Counted from the stretch's first letter, positions 51,440 through 60,968 are shown. The stretch is DNA of 64,000 nucleotides from Aerococcaceae bacterium DSM 111021 (GCA_020112395.1 JACCEK010000002.1:310001-374000); one strand, 5' to 3'. Program-made: numbers and translations. Notes: a model not told the origin generated them from the letters alone.

Positions 51440-52099
51440 TTACAAATCGCGTTTATTTGATTCAATCATAATAAATTCTGGTAAATAATTCGGCGTACAC
51501 CCTTTCGAAACTTTCTCATCTTTGTACAGACCTGTATCTTCACCAATTATAACGCAACGTTTACGGTACTGTTCCTCATAAACCCCAATCCAGCCTGCTG
51601 TAAAGTTCATAGCCCACTGAACTTCTGGTTGCTCTTGACTAATTTTAGCTTCAATTGCAGTTACCAAGTCTGATGTATTATTTGGTGGTGTTTTCCCAGT
51701 CCATCTTAATCGTCCTTGATGATACCAGTAAGTCCGCCTTTGAAGTGCGTATGGACTATCCTCCCACGACTCCATGAGTGTCGTTAATTTCTTATTCTTT
51801 GTGAGCTGATTAGCTAACAACCAATCCATTAGATTGTTACTTTCATCATATGTATGAATTTGCATATCATCAACAAGTTCATCTAATACTTCTTCTGAAA
51901 GTAGTTTTTTGTCCATAATTAAGATTGATAAAAGCCTTGGTAAAAACTTACCACTCGACCAAAGTTCCATCGCCAGTTCATGATCAACTTTTATTTCTTT
52001 TGCAATTTTTCGTAAGTCACCTAATTTTGTATTATCATCAATCTGTCGAAATATTGTTTCCGCTTTTTCAGAGGTCTGTATTACTTTGTTTTGATTCAT
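51440..52099 (-). CDS. AlkD-like DNA alkylation repair protein
   Basis: 219 aa. Resembles the AlkD/AlkC HEAT-repeat glycosylase group: KLGDLRKIAKEIKVDHELAM and LWSSGKFLPRLLSILIMD near the N-terminus, then helical repeats through NLMDWLLANQLTKN. The Trp/Tyr-rich stretch (YALQRRTYWYHQGRLRW) replaces the usual AlkD segment, so this may be a subfamily with altered activity. SD AAGGAG. Just downstream of a truncated isomerase remnant on the same strand. Confidence 0.65.
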   Translation of the reverse strand: MNQNKVIQTSEKAETIFRQIDDNTKLGDLRKIAKEIKVDHELAMELWSSGKFLPRLLSILIMDKKLLSEEVLDELVDDMQIHTYDESNNLMDWLLANQLTKNKKLTTLMESWEDSPYALQRRTYWYHQGRLRWTGKTPPNNTSDLVTAIEAKISQEQPEVQWAMNFTAGWIGVYEEQYRKRCVIIGEDTGLYKDEKVSKGCTPNYLPEFIMIESNKRDL

Positions 52100-52111
52100 C
52101 GAAATACTCCT

Positions 52112-52240
52112 TTAATTAAATCCGTGAGCTTTTAAATAATTATAGCTTTCTTCTAAACAATCGAAAGGATCTCCTTGGGATGTTTCTTGTTCTGCAAAAG
52201 TATATTGGATCCCTGTTTCTTTAGTTGCCTGCCTCCTTGA
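52112..52240 (-). pseudogene. 3' remnant of a sugar-phosphate isomerase/epimerase-like gene
   Basis: In-frame codons ending at TAA (52112-52114) read TGIQYTFAEQETSQGDPFD then CLEESYNYLKAHGF. This resembles the conserved C-terminus of sugar phosphate isomerase/epimerase (AP-endonuclease-2 fold) proteins, where a (V/A)EQD...DPF.SL..S..YLK pattern is common. Nothing upstream continues the protein. The family assignment rests on about 35 residues. Confidence 0.45.
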
Positions 52241-52384
52241 TGAATAGATTGCATCCAATATACAGAAAAAGAGCACATCTACAGAATAGTAAAACTATTC
52301 CATAAATATACTCTCACAATCAACGACCAAATAAAGAAAGCTTTGCTACCTGATCAGTTGACATAGTTTATCGCTCTTTTTTAC

Positions 52385-53551
52385 TTACTCTCCCCAGAAT
52401 CGGTAAGCAATGGCTTGACCTTGCTTGATTTTATCCCATTGCTGTTCCTGAGATAATTCATTCCCTCCATCACATGACGCGAAGCCACATTGATGAGATA
52501 AGTACAGATTATCTTTTGAAACATACTGAGTAGCTTTTTCTAATTGTTCATACACTGCAGCTTCATCATCTAATTTTGCCGACTTACTTGATAAGAATCC
52601 TAAGACTACTTCTGTGTCAGGCTTGTTTTTAAAGACGCTTAACGCACTTAAGTCTCCGGCACGCTCATCATCCCACTCTAAGTAGAAACGGTCATAGTTT
52701 TGTTTTTCTAAGAATAAATGCGCGATTTTCTCGTAACTTCCACCACCCATATTACGTGAATCATAGTTACCACGGCAATTATGCGTATAGACTTTTAGAC
52801 CCAGTGAATGGGCATAGGCAATGACATCATTATTCAAATCAATGAATTCTTGGGCTAAGCCTAAGATTGATGAGTGATCAAAGTCAGTACCACTAAAAGG
52901 ACTATGCGGGTTATCTTCAGCAAATAACTCCCATAAGCAGTCATCAAATTGGATAATCGTTCCACCTGCTTCAGCGAATTCCTTTAAGAAATCTTTGTAA
53001 GCTTGACTTAAATCCTTTTTGAATTCTTCTGCCGTCTGATAAACTTTCCCTCCGATTTCCTCTGACAAGCTAAGTTCTCCAAAAATATGTGACGGAGATG
53101 GAATACATTGCTTTAACGTTGCACCTTGGGGTGATACTTCTTTTAAGCGATTAAAGTGGTCAATAAAGGTGTGATTCTGACTATGTAAAGGCGCTTCAAT
53201 TGCGATTCCTATATCTTTACGAGTTTCATAATTGCTCTCTTGATCCAGATCACGGAAGAAGTAGCCATTATCCGCGATATAGCGTTTGATGCCGTTTAGA
53301 CCCCACACAAAATCAAGATGCCACATAGATTTTGAATATTCACCATCCGTTACTTCAGGTAAATCATGCTCGATTTGTTGATTAACAATTGTTTCCACAG
53401 CTTGATCTTCTTCTTCCTTGTAACCTTCAAATTCATCGTAGAATGGATACGCAATATCATCGCGATGTTCTATTTTTGTCTTATAATCTAATAATGACTC
53501 AGGTCTTAATAATGAACCTACGGTTAAAAAGCGTTTAGTTTTTTGTGTCAT
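52385..53551 (-). CDS. Cobalamin-independent methionine synthase C-terminal-domain-like protein (YxjG/YxjH)
   Basis: 388 aa, half the length of MetE, equal to its catalytic C-terminal barrel. Zn-ligand-like residues: VYTHNCRGNYDSR (His/Cys pair) and SHQCGFASCDGGNELS (Cys). IIQFDDCLWELF matches the MetE IQxDEP region, and TDGEYSKSMWHLDFVWG is family-typical. Possibly transfers a methyl group from a small donor to homocysteine or another thiol; the donor is unknown. Divergent from a LysR regulator that probably controls it. Confidence 0.85.
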   Translation of the reverse strand: MTQKTKRFLTVGSLLRPESLLDYKTKIEHRDDIAYPFYDEFEGYKEEEDQAVETIVNQQIEHDLPEVTDGEYSKSMWHLDFVWGLNGIKRYIADNGYFFRDLDQESNYETRKDIGIAIEAPLHSQNHTFIDHFNRLKEVSPQGATLKQCIPSPSHIFGELSLSEEIGGKVYQTAEEFKKDLSQAYKDFLKEFAEAGGTIIQFDDCLWELFAEDNPHSPFSGTDFDHSSILGLAQEFIDLNNDVIAYAHSLGLKVYTHNCRGNYDSRNMGGGSYEKIAHLFLEKQNYDRFYLEWDDERAGDLSALSVFKNKPDTEVVLGFLSSKSAKLDDEAAVYEQLEKATQYVSKDNLYLSHQCGFASCDGGNELSQEQQWDKIKQGQAIAYRFWGE

Positions 53552-53674
53552 TCATATTACTCCTTTTTAATTTGTTTCTAATAGTATAGAATACATGATG
53601 AGCTATTAGTAATATCTATTTTAGTGTGCTTAGCATAGTATTTAACTATGCCCAAATAATAAAGGGGTGTTTCA

Positions 53675-54595
53675 ATGAATCTAAAGCAAATAGATTATTT
53701 CTTGAAGGTTGTGGAGACGGCTTCAATTACTAAAGCAGCCGATGAATTATATCTTTCCCAACCGTCCTTGTCACATGCGATTAAAGAGTTGGAAAAGGAA
53801 ATGAATATCACGCTGTTCCACCGTAGTTCCAAAGGTGTGACTCTTACGAGTGAAGGCGAAGAATTCCTATTATATGCAAGGCAAATTAGCGAGCAAATTA
53901 ATTTGATGAACCGCCGTTATAAAGACGATGAAGCACCGCAACAAATTTTTAGCGTGGCAGGGCAGCATTATGCTTTCGTAGTTGATGCATTCGTCCGTCT
54001 GCTGAAACAATACGAAGACCATGACTATCAAGCGACATTGAAAGAACTTCGAACCTATGAAGTCATTGAAGACGTAGCTAATTTGAAAAGTGAAATTGGT
54101 ATTATCTATCGCAGTCATTATAACCGTCAAGTCATCAACGCTGAACTAGAAAAAAAACACATTCATTTCACACCACTTATCTCTGTTAAACCACATGTAT
54201 TTATTTATAAAGATCATCCCTTAGCCGATTATGAAAAGATAGCTCTCTCTGATTTAGATACTTATCCAAAATTAAGTTACGATCAAGGGCACCACAATTC
54301 CTTTTATTTTTGGGAGGAAGTATTGGCCGACTATGCTTCACGTAAAACAATTACAGTGAGTGACCGAGCAACTTTGTTTAATCTAGCTATTGGCCTAAAT
54401 GGCTACACGATTAGCTCAGGTATTATCAATGCTGATTTGAACGGGAGCGATATTATTGCAAGGCCACTCGTCTCTTCCGAAACGATTGAAATCGGCTATA
54501 TTACTAATAACATGCACACATTAAAACCAATCGCTCACACTTTTCTGGAGATTTTGAGAGAACGACTAGAAGTGTCTGTTGAGAGTAATTTATAG
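53675..54595 (+). CDS. LysR-family regulator, divergent from the MetE-like gene
   Basis: 306 aa. N-terminal HTH (MNLKQIDYFLKVVETASITK, AADELYLSQPSLSHAIKELE), then a LysR substrate-binding domain. The 123-bp gap to the divergent MetE-like gene is the expected control region. The C-terminal domain (NMHTLKPIAHTFLEIL) is of normal length. Likely senses a methionine-pathway metabolite, inferred from position only. SD AAAGGGG. Confidence 0.9.
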   Translation: MNLKQIDYFLKVVETASITKAADELYLSQPSLSHAIKELEKEMNITLFHRSSKGVTLTSEGEEFLLYARQISEQINLMNRRYKDDEAPQQIFSVAGQHYAFVVDAFVRLLKQYEDHDYQATLKELRTYEVIEDVANLKSEIGIIYRSHYNRQVINAELEKKHIHFTPLISVKPHVFIYKDHPLADYEKIALSDLDTYPKLSYDQGHHNSFYFWEEVLADYASRKTITVSDRATLFNLAIGLNGYTISSGIINADLNGSDIIARPLVSSETIEIGYITNNMHTLKPIAHTFLEILRERLEVSVESNL

Positions 54596-55333
54596 TTTTT
54601 GCTTTATTCATTGGTATACATAACTCACTATAAAATCTATCGCAATGCAGTTGATACTCTTAACTAGCCAAATACCAAGCATTAATTTCTTCTTAAGATG
54701 TTAAGTTAAAATATAAACATTAAAGATGGGACCTGCAACCACACCCACGATACTAGCTGAAGTTTTTCTCGCCAAAAATTAAAGCCTTTATGGCGACAGC
54801 TGGGATTGTTGCACCTTGAGTTTTGACTATGAGAAACCAATGATGAGAGCACTTGCAGCTAATACATTATCTCGAATATACCAGTCTAAACATTTGACAT
54901 CTTCTCCCTAATTAATGAAAGTACTTTCTCATTCATTAGTGGATAAATATATAACCAAGCTCATTCATTAAAGTAGAAATATTCTGTCACTTCAAATTGC
55001 TTTATGTGAGCAACTGATCGACATAACCTTCATTGTCTAAGATATCAATATAATAAATTCCATACTTATTTATACACTAAAAAAGCCAAAGCAACGATGT
55101 GCCTTGGCATGGTATCACTTTGTTTATACTCACCATTCAAGAACTCTTTCTATCATTTTCACCAGTCCGTTCTACAACAAGCTTCGCACTGTACAGATGT
55201 TTTGAACATTAAACTATCATATGTTTTTAATGTTTAACTCAAAACACGGCGTGATAGTAGTTAAAAGCAGATTACTGTAATGCCATACTAGACTGTGTAT
55301 TCCTTTGAGTATCTTTGAATCTAATCATGCTAA
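54596..55333. other. 738-bp stretch without an identifiable gene
   Basis: Many stops in all frames. A minus-strand patch around 54740-54830 reads GATIPAVAIKALIFGEKNF and may be a decayed membrane-protein piece. A hairpin with T run on the minus strand (55079-55108: GCCAAaGCA / TGCcTTGGC) could end the hrtBA transcript 225 bp downstream of hrtA. Nothing else recognised. Confidence 0.5.
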
Positions 55334-56011
55334 TTAATCATCTAGTGTTAATACACCATCTTCAATGCGGTAGATGCGGTCACAATAAGATAGCATCCGC
55401 TCATCATGAGTCACCATAATAGCTGCTTTGTTACGTTCTTTGACTTCCTTGGAAATTAAAGACACCACTTCATGGGCACGCTTCGTATCTAAATTAGCTG
55501 TCGGCTCGTCTGCTAGAATAATACTTGGGTTATTCATGAATGCTCGAGCAATTGCTGTTCGTTGGCGTTCACCCCCAGATAATTGATGTGGGTATTTCTT
55601 CAATTTGTGACCTAAACCAATATTGGTTAATAATTCTTTGGCTAATTTTCGATGTTCTGGTTTAATTTGTCCCCCCATTTTCTTAACGACAAGTAATTGA
55701 TCTTGTACTGTAAGATATGGCAATAAATTCGACGTTTGCAGAATAAAACCAATCTGCTCTAAGCGAACTTTAGAAAGTTCTTTGTCAGAGAGAGATGCGA
55801 TGTTGACATCATCTATGAGAACTTGACCTGATGTTGCTTGTAGTAAAGCTCCTGCAATCGATAGGAAGGTACTTTTACCCGAACCGGATGGTCCGATAAT
55901 CGCGATAAATTCGCCACGATCGACACTTAAATATATATCTTTTAATGCAGTCGTTGTAAATTCACCTTCTTGATATATTTTAGTCACATTTTTTAACATG
56001 AGTCCACTCAT
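55334..56011 (-). CDS. hrtA: ABC transporter ATP-binding protein, HrtA-like
   Basis: 225 aa, MacB/LolD-type ATPase. Walker A is GPSGSGKST (~40), signature QLSGGERQRTAIARAF and Walker B SIILADEPTANLD. Its start overlaps the permease stop (TAATG). The gene order TetR-permease-ATPase matches hrtR-hrtB-hrtA of Lactococcus lactis, which exports excess heme. Lipoprotein or peptide export is possible for MacB-like pairs; the operator sequence upstream favours heme. Confidence 0.8.
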   Translation of the reverse strand: MSGLMLKNVTKIYQEGEFTTTALKDIYLSVDRGEFIAIIGPSGSGKSTFLSIAGALLQATSGQVLIDDVNIASLSDKELSKVRLEQIGFILQTSNLLPYLTVQDQLLVVKKMGGQIKPEHRKLAKELLTNIGLGHKLKKYPHQLSGGERQRTAIARAFMNNPSIILADEPTANLDTKRAHEVVSLISKEVKERNKAAIMVTHDERMLSYCDRIYRIEDGVLTLDD

Positions 56012-57138
56012 TATTCAGCCCTCCCTAATGCAGTAACTGGATCGATTTTGACAATACTTCTTACCGAGAATAATGAACCTAACATACTCGTAGTTAGCAA
56101 GATAAAACTATAGTTGATAGTCATTTGTGGTAATAAGTTAAATGGCATATCTTCAGGTAAGAAGAAAGCCATCAAATAAGTCAAGCCGACGCCAATCAAT
56201 ATACTAATTGATGACAATAGAAAGACTTGTCCCACAACGGTTCTAATGACAAAACCATTGCTTGCCCCAATCGCTTTCATCACACCAAATTGATTCACTT
56301 TTTGAGTCGTTAAGACATAGAAGAACACCGCAATCACGAAAGCTGAGATAAAAATTAACAACCATAACATCAATGAAATGGTACCGCTCTCTGCACTATA
56401 ACCAGGAACACCATTTAAGGTTTGTTTTTTATCAGCCACTTCTACCCCATCGATTGTGTTCAAGATGGTTTCCTGGTTCAAGTTACTACCTTTTAAGAAA
56501 ATCGCGTTAACAGGAGCTTCAATACCCATATCAGATCCTGGGACTTGATATTTGAATTCCCTTAGAGTCTCCATCGGTAAATAAATGACCGGTAAGTGAT
56601 TTAATGTTTGAGTGTTTGAAAAACCTCCAATCTCAAATTCTGTATCATCATTACTTAAAGTGACGGTATCCCCTAAAGAAAAACCTTGCTTCATTAAAGA
56701 TGAATCAACTAATACTTGATTCGGCTGGTTTTTTTGGAGTGCATCCCCTGAAACTACTCTAGGTTCTAAGAAACTACCCGTTTCTATCCCAATAAACAAA
56801 ACACTCGTTTTTTTTCCGTTTTGTTCATTGTCACTACTACTTTTTAAAATAGCTCCGACCGAAGCCGCAATCGGTGCCGCTTCTTCTATCCCATCCAGCT
56901 TAATGAGATCATCGACTAAATTACCTGACAAAGTCGATTTAGACAAACTAAATTCCGCTTCTTCTTCAAAAACAGCTAATTCCATGTCCGAGTAACGGAT
57001 CACAGCCGTTCCTAAATCAGCCAAGCCATTACCCAATCCACTCAACATAAAAACTAACCATGTAATGATTACAATGATAAAGCCGATCAGTAAAAAGCGG
57101 CGTTTGGAGAACCAAAGTTCTTTACGTGCTAAAAACAT
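56011..57138 (-). CDS. hrtB: ABC transporter permease, HrtB-like (FtsX/MacB type)
   Basis: 375 aa from the ATG after AGAGGG; a longer frame begins upstream without an SD. One N-terminal helix (LLIGFIIVIITWLVFMLSG), a ~220-residue extracellular domain, then three C-terminal helices (MLWLLIFISAFVIAVFFYVL and onward), the standard FtsX/MacB topology. It ends RSIVKIDPVTALGRAE, typical of the family. Translationally coupled to hrtA. A GTGACA/TATACT promoter and TGACAC palindrome precede it. Confidence 0.8.
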   Translation of the reverse strand: MFLARKELWFSKRRFLLIGFIIVIITWLVFMLSGLGNGLADLGTAVIRYSDMELAVFEEEAEFSLSKSTLSGNLVDDLIKLDGIEEAAPIAASVGAILKSSSDNEQNGKKTSVLFIGIETGSFLEPRVVSGDALQKNQPNQVLVDSSLMKQGFSLGDTVTLSNDDTEFEIGGFSNTQTLNHLPVIYLPMETLREFKYQVPGSDMGIEAPVNAIFLKGSNLNQETILNTIDGVEVADKKQTLNGVPGYSAESGTISLMLWLLIFISAFVIAVFFYVLTTQKVNQFGVMKAIGASNGFVIRTVVGQVFLLSSISILIGVGLTYLMAFFLPEDMPFNLLPQMTINYSFILLTTSMLGSLFSVRSIVKIDPVTALGRAE

Positions 57139-57160
57139 ATAAAATACCCTCTTTTCCTTC

Positions 57161-57209
57161 TTATATAAAAGCAAAATTAAGTATACCTGAAAGTGACACT
57201 TGTGTCACT
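57161..57209 (-). promoter_or_regulatory. hrtBA promoter and palindromic operator
   Basis: AGTGACACTTGTGTCACT (57192-57209) is a perfect 8+2+8 palindrome. The Lactococcus HrtR site is built from the same TGACAC/GTGTCA half-sites. On the minus strand a -35-like GTGACA inside it is followed after 17 bp by TATACT, so regulator binding would block the promoter. Confidence 0.7.
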
Positions 57210-57218
57210 AATTATTAT

Positions 57219-57800
57219 TTAGTTTTCAGTAGAATTTAAAATGCCTTTAAACAAGAGTTTTTTCATGAAATAACTACGTTTTTTACCCGACAATCCTGCT
57301 CGGTTCGGCAACGTAACGCTATGGAATATTGTTTCAATTAACATTAAAGAAGGTATCTCAGGGTCAAGATAACCAATTTGCTGACCCTCTGTGATCACCT
57401 CATGGATAAATTTAAACATAGTTTGATGTAATTGCTTTGACTTTTGGATGTCGGGTTGATGTTCATTTTCTTTGGTCCATCTCTGACCTTGTACCTGAGT
57501 TGTTATACGATGCGTGTCCGAGAAGTCAAACACCAAGTCCAATAATTCTGACAGTTTTTCTTCGTAGTTTTCGGGCCACTCAGTCGTTTCAATTCGTCTA
57601 ACAAAATCCTCCATCTGATTAAGTAAATAATCGCGCAACAATTCATCTTTATTGCTGTAATATTTATAGAGTGCCGTGCGCGAAACGTTGAGTGCTTGAG
57701 CCAGCTTCATAAAGTTGAACTGATCATATCCATCTTCTAACATCAATTGATGCGTTGCTATATATAATTCTTCTTGAGTAAAGGTTTTTTTGCGTGCCAT
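57219..57800 (-). CDS. hrtR: TetR-family regulator, probably HrtR-like heme sensor
   Basis: 193 aa. N-terminal TetR HTH (KLAQALNVSRTALYKYYSNKDELLRDYL at ~27-54). The ligand domain is rich in His (about residues 95-135: DTHRI, ENEHQPDIQ, SKQLHQTMFKFIHEV), suitable for heme ligation, though specific ligands cannot be assigned by eye. Located directly upstream of hrtBA with the palindrome between. In Lactococcus, heme binding to HrtR derepresses the exporter. If not heme, a drug-responsive TetR is the alternative. SD GGAGGGAG. Confidence 0.7.
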   Translation of the reverse strand: MARKKTFTQEELYIATHQLMLEDGYDQFNFMKLAQALNVSRTALYKYYSNKDELLRDYLLNQMEDFVRRIETTEWPENYEEKLSELLDLVFDFSDTHRITTQVQGQRWTKENEHQPDIQKSKQLHQTMFKFIHEVITEGQQIGYLDPEIPSLMLIETIFHSVTLPNRAGLSGKKRSYFMKKLLFKGILNSTEN

Positions 57801-58034
57801 GTGACTCCCTCCAATTCTCGTTTATTATAGCATATCGCCTTAGTTACTTATGAAACAGAGATGGCATTGAGATAACTTCGAAGTGATAATCAATCATTAT
57901 CCAATGTTATGACATATTTAAGTATTTTCAGATGAATTTGTTTAAACCAGCTTACACCTACAATCATTTAACATGTATCCATACTAAGTTCATGGTAGAA
58001 TGATAATAAGAAACTATTGGAGGATGATATTATT

Positions 58035-58415
58035 ATGAAACAAGAACTCGTTGAGATTTGCCTACGCGTTAGAGATATTGAGGCTACCTTAGACTTTTAT
58101 ACTAACCTATTCGATTTTGAAGTGGCTAGTCGAAGAGAATTCCCAGAAAATAAGTTTGATTTAATCTACTTAAATTCTCCTGGATCTTCAGTACAAATTG
58201 AACTGACTTACAATTATGATGCAGAGCCATATAATATTGGAGATGGCTTCAGTCATTTAGGTGTGACTGTTAGCGACTTAGAAAAAATGCATGAAGTGTG
58301 TAAAGCTTCTACTTATGAGACCGGTGATTTAAGAGGTCTAACAGGCGGCACACCGACATACTTCTTTGTGACGGATCCAGACGGGTACCGTATTGAAGTC
58401 AAACGCGCTAAATAA
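58035..58415 (+). CDS. Glyoxalase I-like (VOC family) protein
   Basis: 126 aa. VOC fold with paired beta-alpha-beta-beta-beta modules. By comparison with GloA, metal ligands are kept at SVQIELTYN (Glu), DGFSHLGVTV (His) and DPDGYRIEV (Glu); the first ligand, normally His in LLHTMLRV, is Glu in LVEICLRV. Likely lactoylglutathione lyase acting with GloB in methylglyoxal detoxification, possibly with altered metal preference. SD GGAGG lies 11 nt upstream, a little long. Own promoter. Confidence 0.8.
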   Translation: MKQELVEICLRVRDIEATLDFYTNLFDFEVASRREFPENKFDLIYLNSPGSSVQIELTYNYDAEPYNIGDGFSHLGVTVSDLEKMHEVCKASTYETGDLRGLTGGTPTYFFVTDPDGYRIEVKRAK

Positions 58416-58520
58416 TATTTAAACCCTTTAAAATGTAAGCTTGTTGATTCATTTCAATGAGCTTACATTTTTTTATTGTTCATTATTTCTACCCACCACA
58501 ACATTCCTATTCCTATTTGA

Positions 58521-58590
58521 TTGACAAATTGCATTTCACAGTGTATAATAGTTCACATAAGTTAACTATTTAATCATATTAACTATTGTC
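58521..58590 (+). promoter_or_regulatory. Promoter and operator-like repeats of the MarR-ABC operon
   Basis: Near-consensus TTGACA (58521-58526) and TATAAT (58544-58549) with 17 bp between. Immediately downstream lie AATAGTT...AACTATT (inverted, about 58547-58570) and a second TTAACTATT (to ~58587), suitable for autorepression by the MarR protein. Confidence 0.75.
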
Positions 58591-58629
58591 GTGATCGAGT
58601 CATTCTAAAATAAATTTTGAAAGGAAAGC

Positions 58630-59073
58630 ATGATGGAGACTAATTATAAGTATGTCGAGCAAATCATAGAACATATCAACCACTTAAAGATACAACGTCG
58701 CACAGCAGATACCCAACCCAAAACGGGTCGAGGCACTGGTTTTGTCCTTTCTTACCTATACAACAATGGCGATAAAGTCATTCCAAGTGAACTAGGCAAG
58801 ATAATGAATGTAACAACACCGAGAGTCACTGCGATTCTGAATAAATTAGAAGCTAAAAAACTAATCGTTCGTGCTATCTCTCCTGAAGATCGTCGGAACG
58901 TTTTTGTTATGTTAAGTGATCAAGGTAAAGAAGTCGTCGAAGAGAAAATAGCCAAACAACAACAAAATATTCAAACACTCGTTGAACGACTAGATGAAAA
59001 TGACGTAGAGTCATTTATACGAGTACTCAACGAATTAGAAACTGTCATAGATGAACAAGGTTGGGGACTTTAA
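58630..59073 (+). CDS. MarR-family regulator of the ABC exporter
   Basis: 147 aa; ATG ATG start after GAAAGG. Winged-helix MarR (VIPSELGKIMNVTTPRVTAIL, AKKLIVRAISPEDRRNVFVM). No cysteine, so not redox-sensing like the one beside crtM. It precedes an ABC half-transporter by 13 bp in the same operon, the common arrangement for drug-inducible exporters. Probably an autorepressor acting at the AATAGTT/AACTATT repeats. Confidence 0.88.
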   Translation: MMETNYKYVEQIIEHINHLKIQRRTADTQPKTGRGTGFVLSYLYNNGDKVIPSELGKIMNVTTPRVTAILNKLEAKKLIVRAISPEDRRNVFVMLSDQGKEVVEEKIAKQQQNIQTLVERLDENDVESFIRVLNELETVIDEQGWGL

Positions 59074-59086
59074 AAGGAGTGATTTA

Positions 59087-60919
59087 TTGAGAAGATTCAA
59101 TAATAGAGAGTTAGATAGAGAAATTAACGAACAGCCACCTAAAATCACATTACAATTACTAAAGCGAATTTACTTCTACTTGAAACCATATACTCTTCAA
59201 TTAATGATTATTATGACTGTCATCCTTCTGGCTGCTTTACTAGGTGTTCTACCATCAATGTTAACGGGCCGAATTATCGACGAAGGTTTTATTGGTGGAG
59301 ACTTTAATAAATTAGTCAAGCTCATCGCCGCATCATTTTTTGTACTTATCTTAACAAGTATCGTCGGTTTAATTCACAGCTACTTAGGTGCCTGGCTATC
59401 CCAAAATATCGGAAAAGACATGCGTAACCAAATGTACTATCATCTTCAAAAACAATCTCAAGGATTCTATTCCTCAGGCAAACAAGGGGAAATAATCACT
59501 CGAATGACCAGCGATGTTAGTGGTGTTCAAAGCTTTATTACTGGAACGTTGACACAAACAGTATCCAGCCTAGCTATTTTAACAACATCTATTGTGGCGA
59601 TGTTTCAGCTGAATTGGGCATTAGCCTTTGTCGGTATTTTGATTGTTCCTCTTTTAGTCTTCCCTATAAAAATAGTCGGCCGAAAAAGATGGGCACTTAC
59701 CAATGAATCTCAAGACTTAAATGACGAATCCAATGAAATATTGAACGAAACTCTAAGTGTGAGTGGTCAGCAACTTGTCAAATTATTCACTAAAGAAGAG
59801 ACAGAGTATGAGCGTTATAGCAATCTAAATGACAAGCTTATGAAGGTAAAAGTACGAGAGACAACAGTAGGCCGTTGGTTTAGAATGGCTGCTCAAACGT
59901 TTATCGAAGCAGGTCCCATGTTCATATATTTAGTCGGAGGATTTATGATCCTCGTCAATCATTATCAAGGACTTTCGGTCGGTGATATTACAATCTTAGT
60001 GGCTCTTATGACACGTATGTACCGACCGTTAATACAACTCATGGATATTCAGATTGAATTCATTAGATCCTTAGCGTTATTTAGTCGAATATTTAACTAT
60101 CTAGATATGCCAATAGAAATCGACAATAAACCCAATGCCATTCTTCCAAAAAATATCCGTGGAGAGATTAGCTTTAACAACGTATCTTTCGCCTACAAAG
60201 AAAACACCCCCATTCTACACGACATTAATTTCAAAGTGAAAGAAGGCGAAACTTTAGCCATCGTCGGTCCTTCTGGTGCAGGAAAGTCTACCATATTTAA
60301 CCTTATCCCTCGCCTATACGATGCCGTTGGTGGAGAAATTAAACTAGGTGACCATAATATCCAAGATCTAGACCTTCACTTCCTTAGACAAACTATCGGG
60401 ATGGTTACTCAAGAAACTTACCTATTCAATGCATCCATTAGAGAAAATCTCCTATATGCTAAAAGTGATGCGACTCAAGAAGAGATTATTAAAGCGTGTA
60501 AGGATGCCAATATCCATAACTTTATCACAAATCTTCCTGATGGATACGATACCGAAGTTGGTAACAGAGGCATTAAATTATCCGGTGGAGAGAAACAACG
60601 TATATCCATTGCCCGTGTATTCTTAAAAGATCCAAAAATCATTATTTTAGATGAAGCAACCTCAAGTTTAGACTCCATATCTGAAGGACTCATTCAAGAA
60701 GCCTTAAGTTCTTTAATCAAAAACAAAACCAGCTTAGTCATCGCCCACCGCCTGTCCACTATTATATCCGCAGATAAAATACTCGTCTTAGAAAATGGAC
60801 ACGAAGTGGAAAGAGGCACACACCAACAACTCATAGAAAATAACGGAATGTACAAATTAATGTATGATACACAATTTAAGCCGTATATCAATGATACGAG
60901 CCAACTCGTCTCTGCATAA
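59087..60919 (+). CDS. ABC exporter half-transporter (BmrA/MsbA type)
   Basis: 610 aa. TTG start at 59087, 7 nt after AAAGGAG, rather than the upstream ATG inside the marR end. Membrane domain with six helices (~45-330), then ATPase with Walker A GPSGAGKST, signature KLSGGEKQRISIARVF, Walker B IIILDEATSSLD and H-loop IAHRLSTI. Works as a homodimer or with an unseen partner. Drug or lipid export is likely; the substrate is unknown. Terminator downstream. Confidence 0.9.
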   Translation: MRRFNNRELDREINEQPPKITLQLLKRIYFYLKPYTLQLMIIMTVILLAALLGVLPSMLTGRIIDEGFIGGDFNKLVKLIAASFFVLILTSIVGLIHSYLGAWLSQNIGKDMRNQMYYHLQKQSQGFYSSGKQGEIITRMTSDVSGVQSFITGTLTQTVSSLAILTTSIVAMFQLNWALAFVGILIVPLLVFPIKIVGRKRWALTNESQDLNDESNEILNETLSVSGQQLVKLFTKEETEYERYSNLNDKLMKVKVRETTVGRWFRMAAQTFIEAGPMFIYLVGGFMILVNHYQGLSVGDITILVALMTRMYRPLIQLMDIQIEFIRSLALFSRIFNYLDMPIEIDNKPNAILPKNIRGEISFNNVSFAYKENTPILHDINFKVKEGETLAIVGPSGAGKSTIFNLIPRLYDAVGGEIKLGDHNIQDLDLHFLRQTIGMVTQETYLFNASIRENLLYAKSDATQEEIIKACKDANIHNFITNLPDGYDTEVGNRGIKLSGGEKQRISIARVFLKDPKIIILDEATSSLDSISEGLIQEALSSLIKNKTSLVIAHRLSTIISADKILVLENGHEVERGTHQQLIENNGMYKLMYDTQFKPYINDTSQLVSA

Positions 60920-60931
60920 ATATAGAAAAGC

Positions 60932-60968
60932 AAAAACTGGACACTCTTTTTGAGTTGTCCAGTTTTTT
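60932..60968 (+). terminator. Terminator after the ABC exporter
   Basis: Stem AAAAACTGGACA / TGTCCAGTTTTT followed by Ts. Confidence 0.88.

Noticed and set aside
54740..54830. Decayed gene in the gap upstream of hrtA's terminator
   Set aside because: Only ~20 residues of hydrophobic character read in frame; too little to assign a family.
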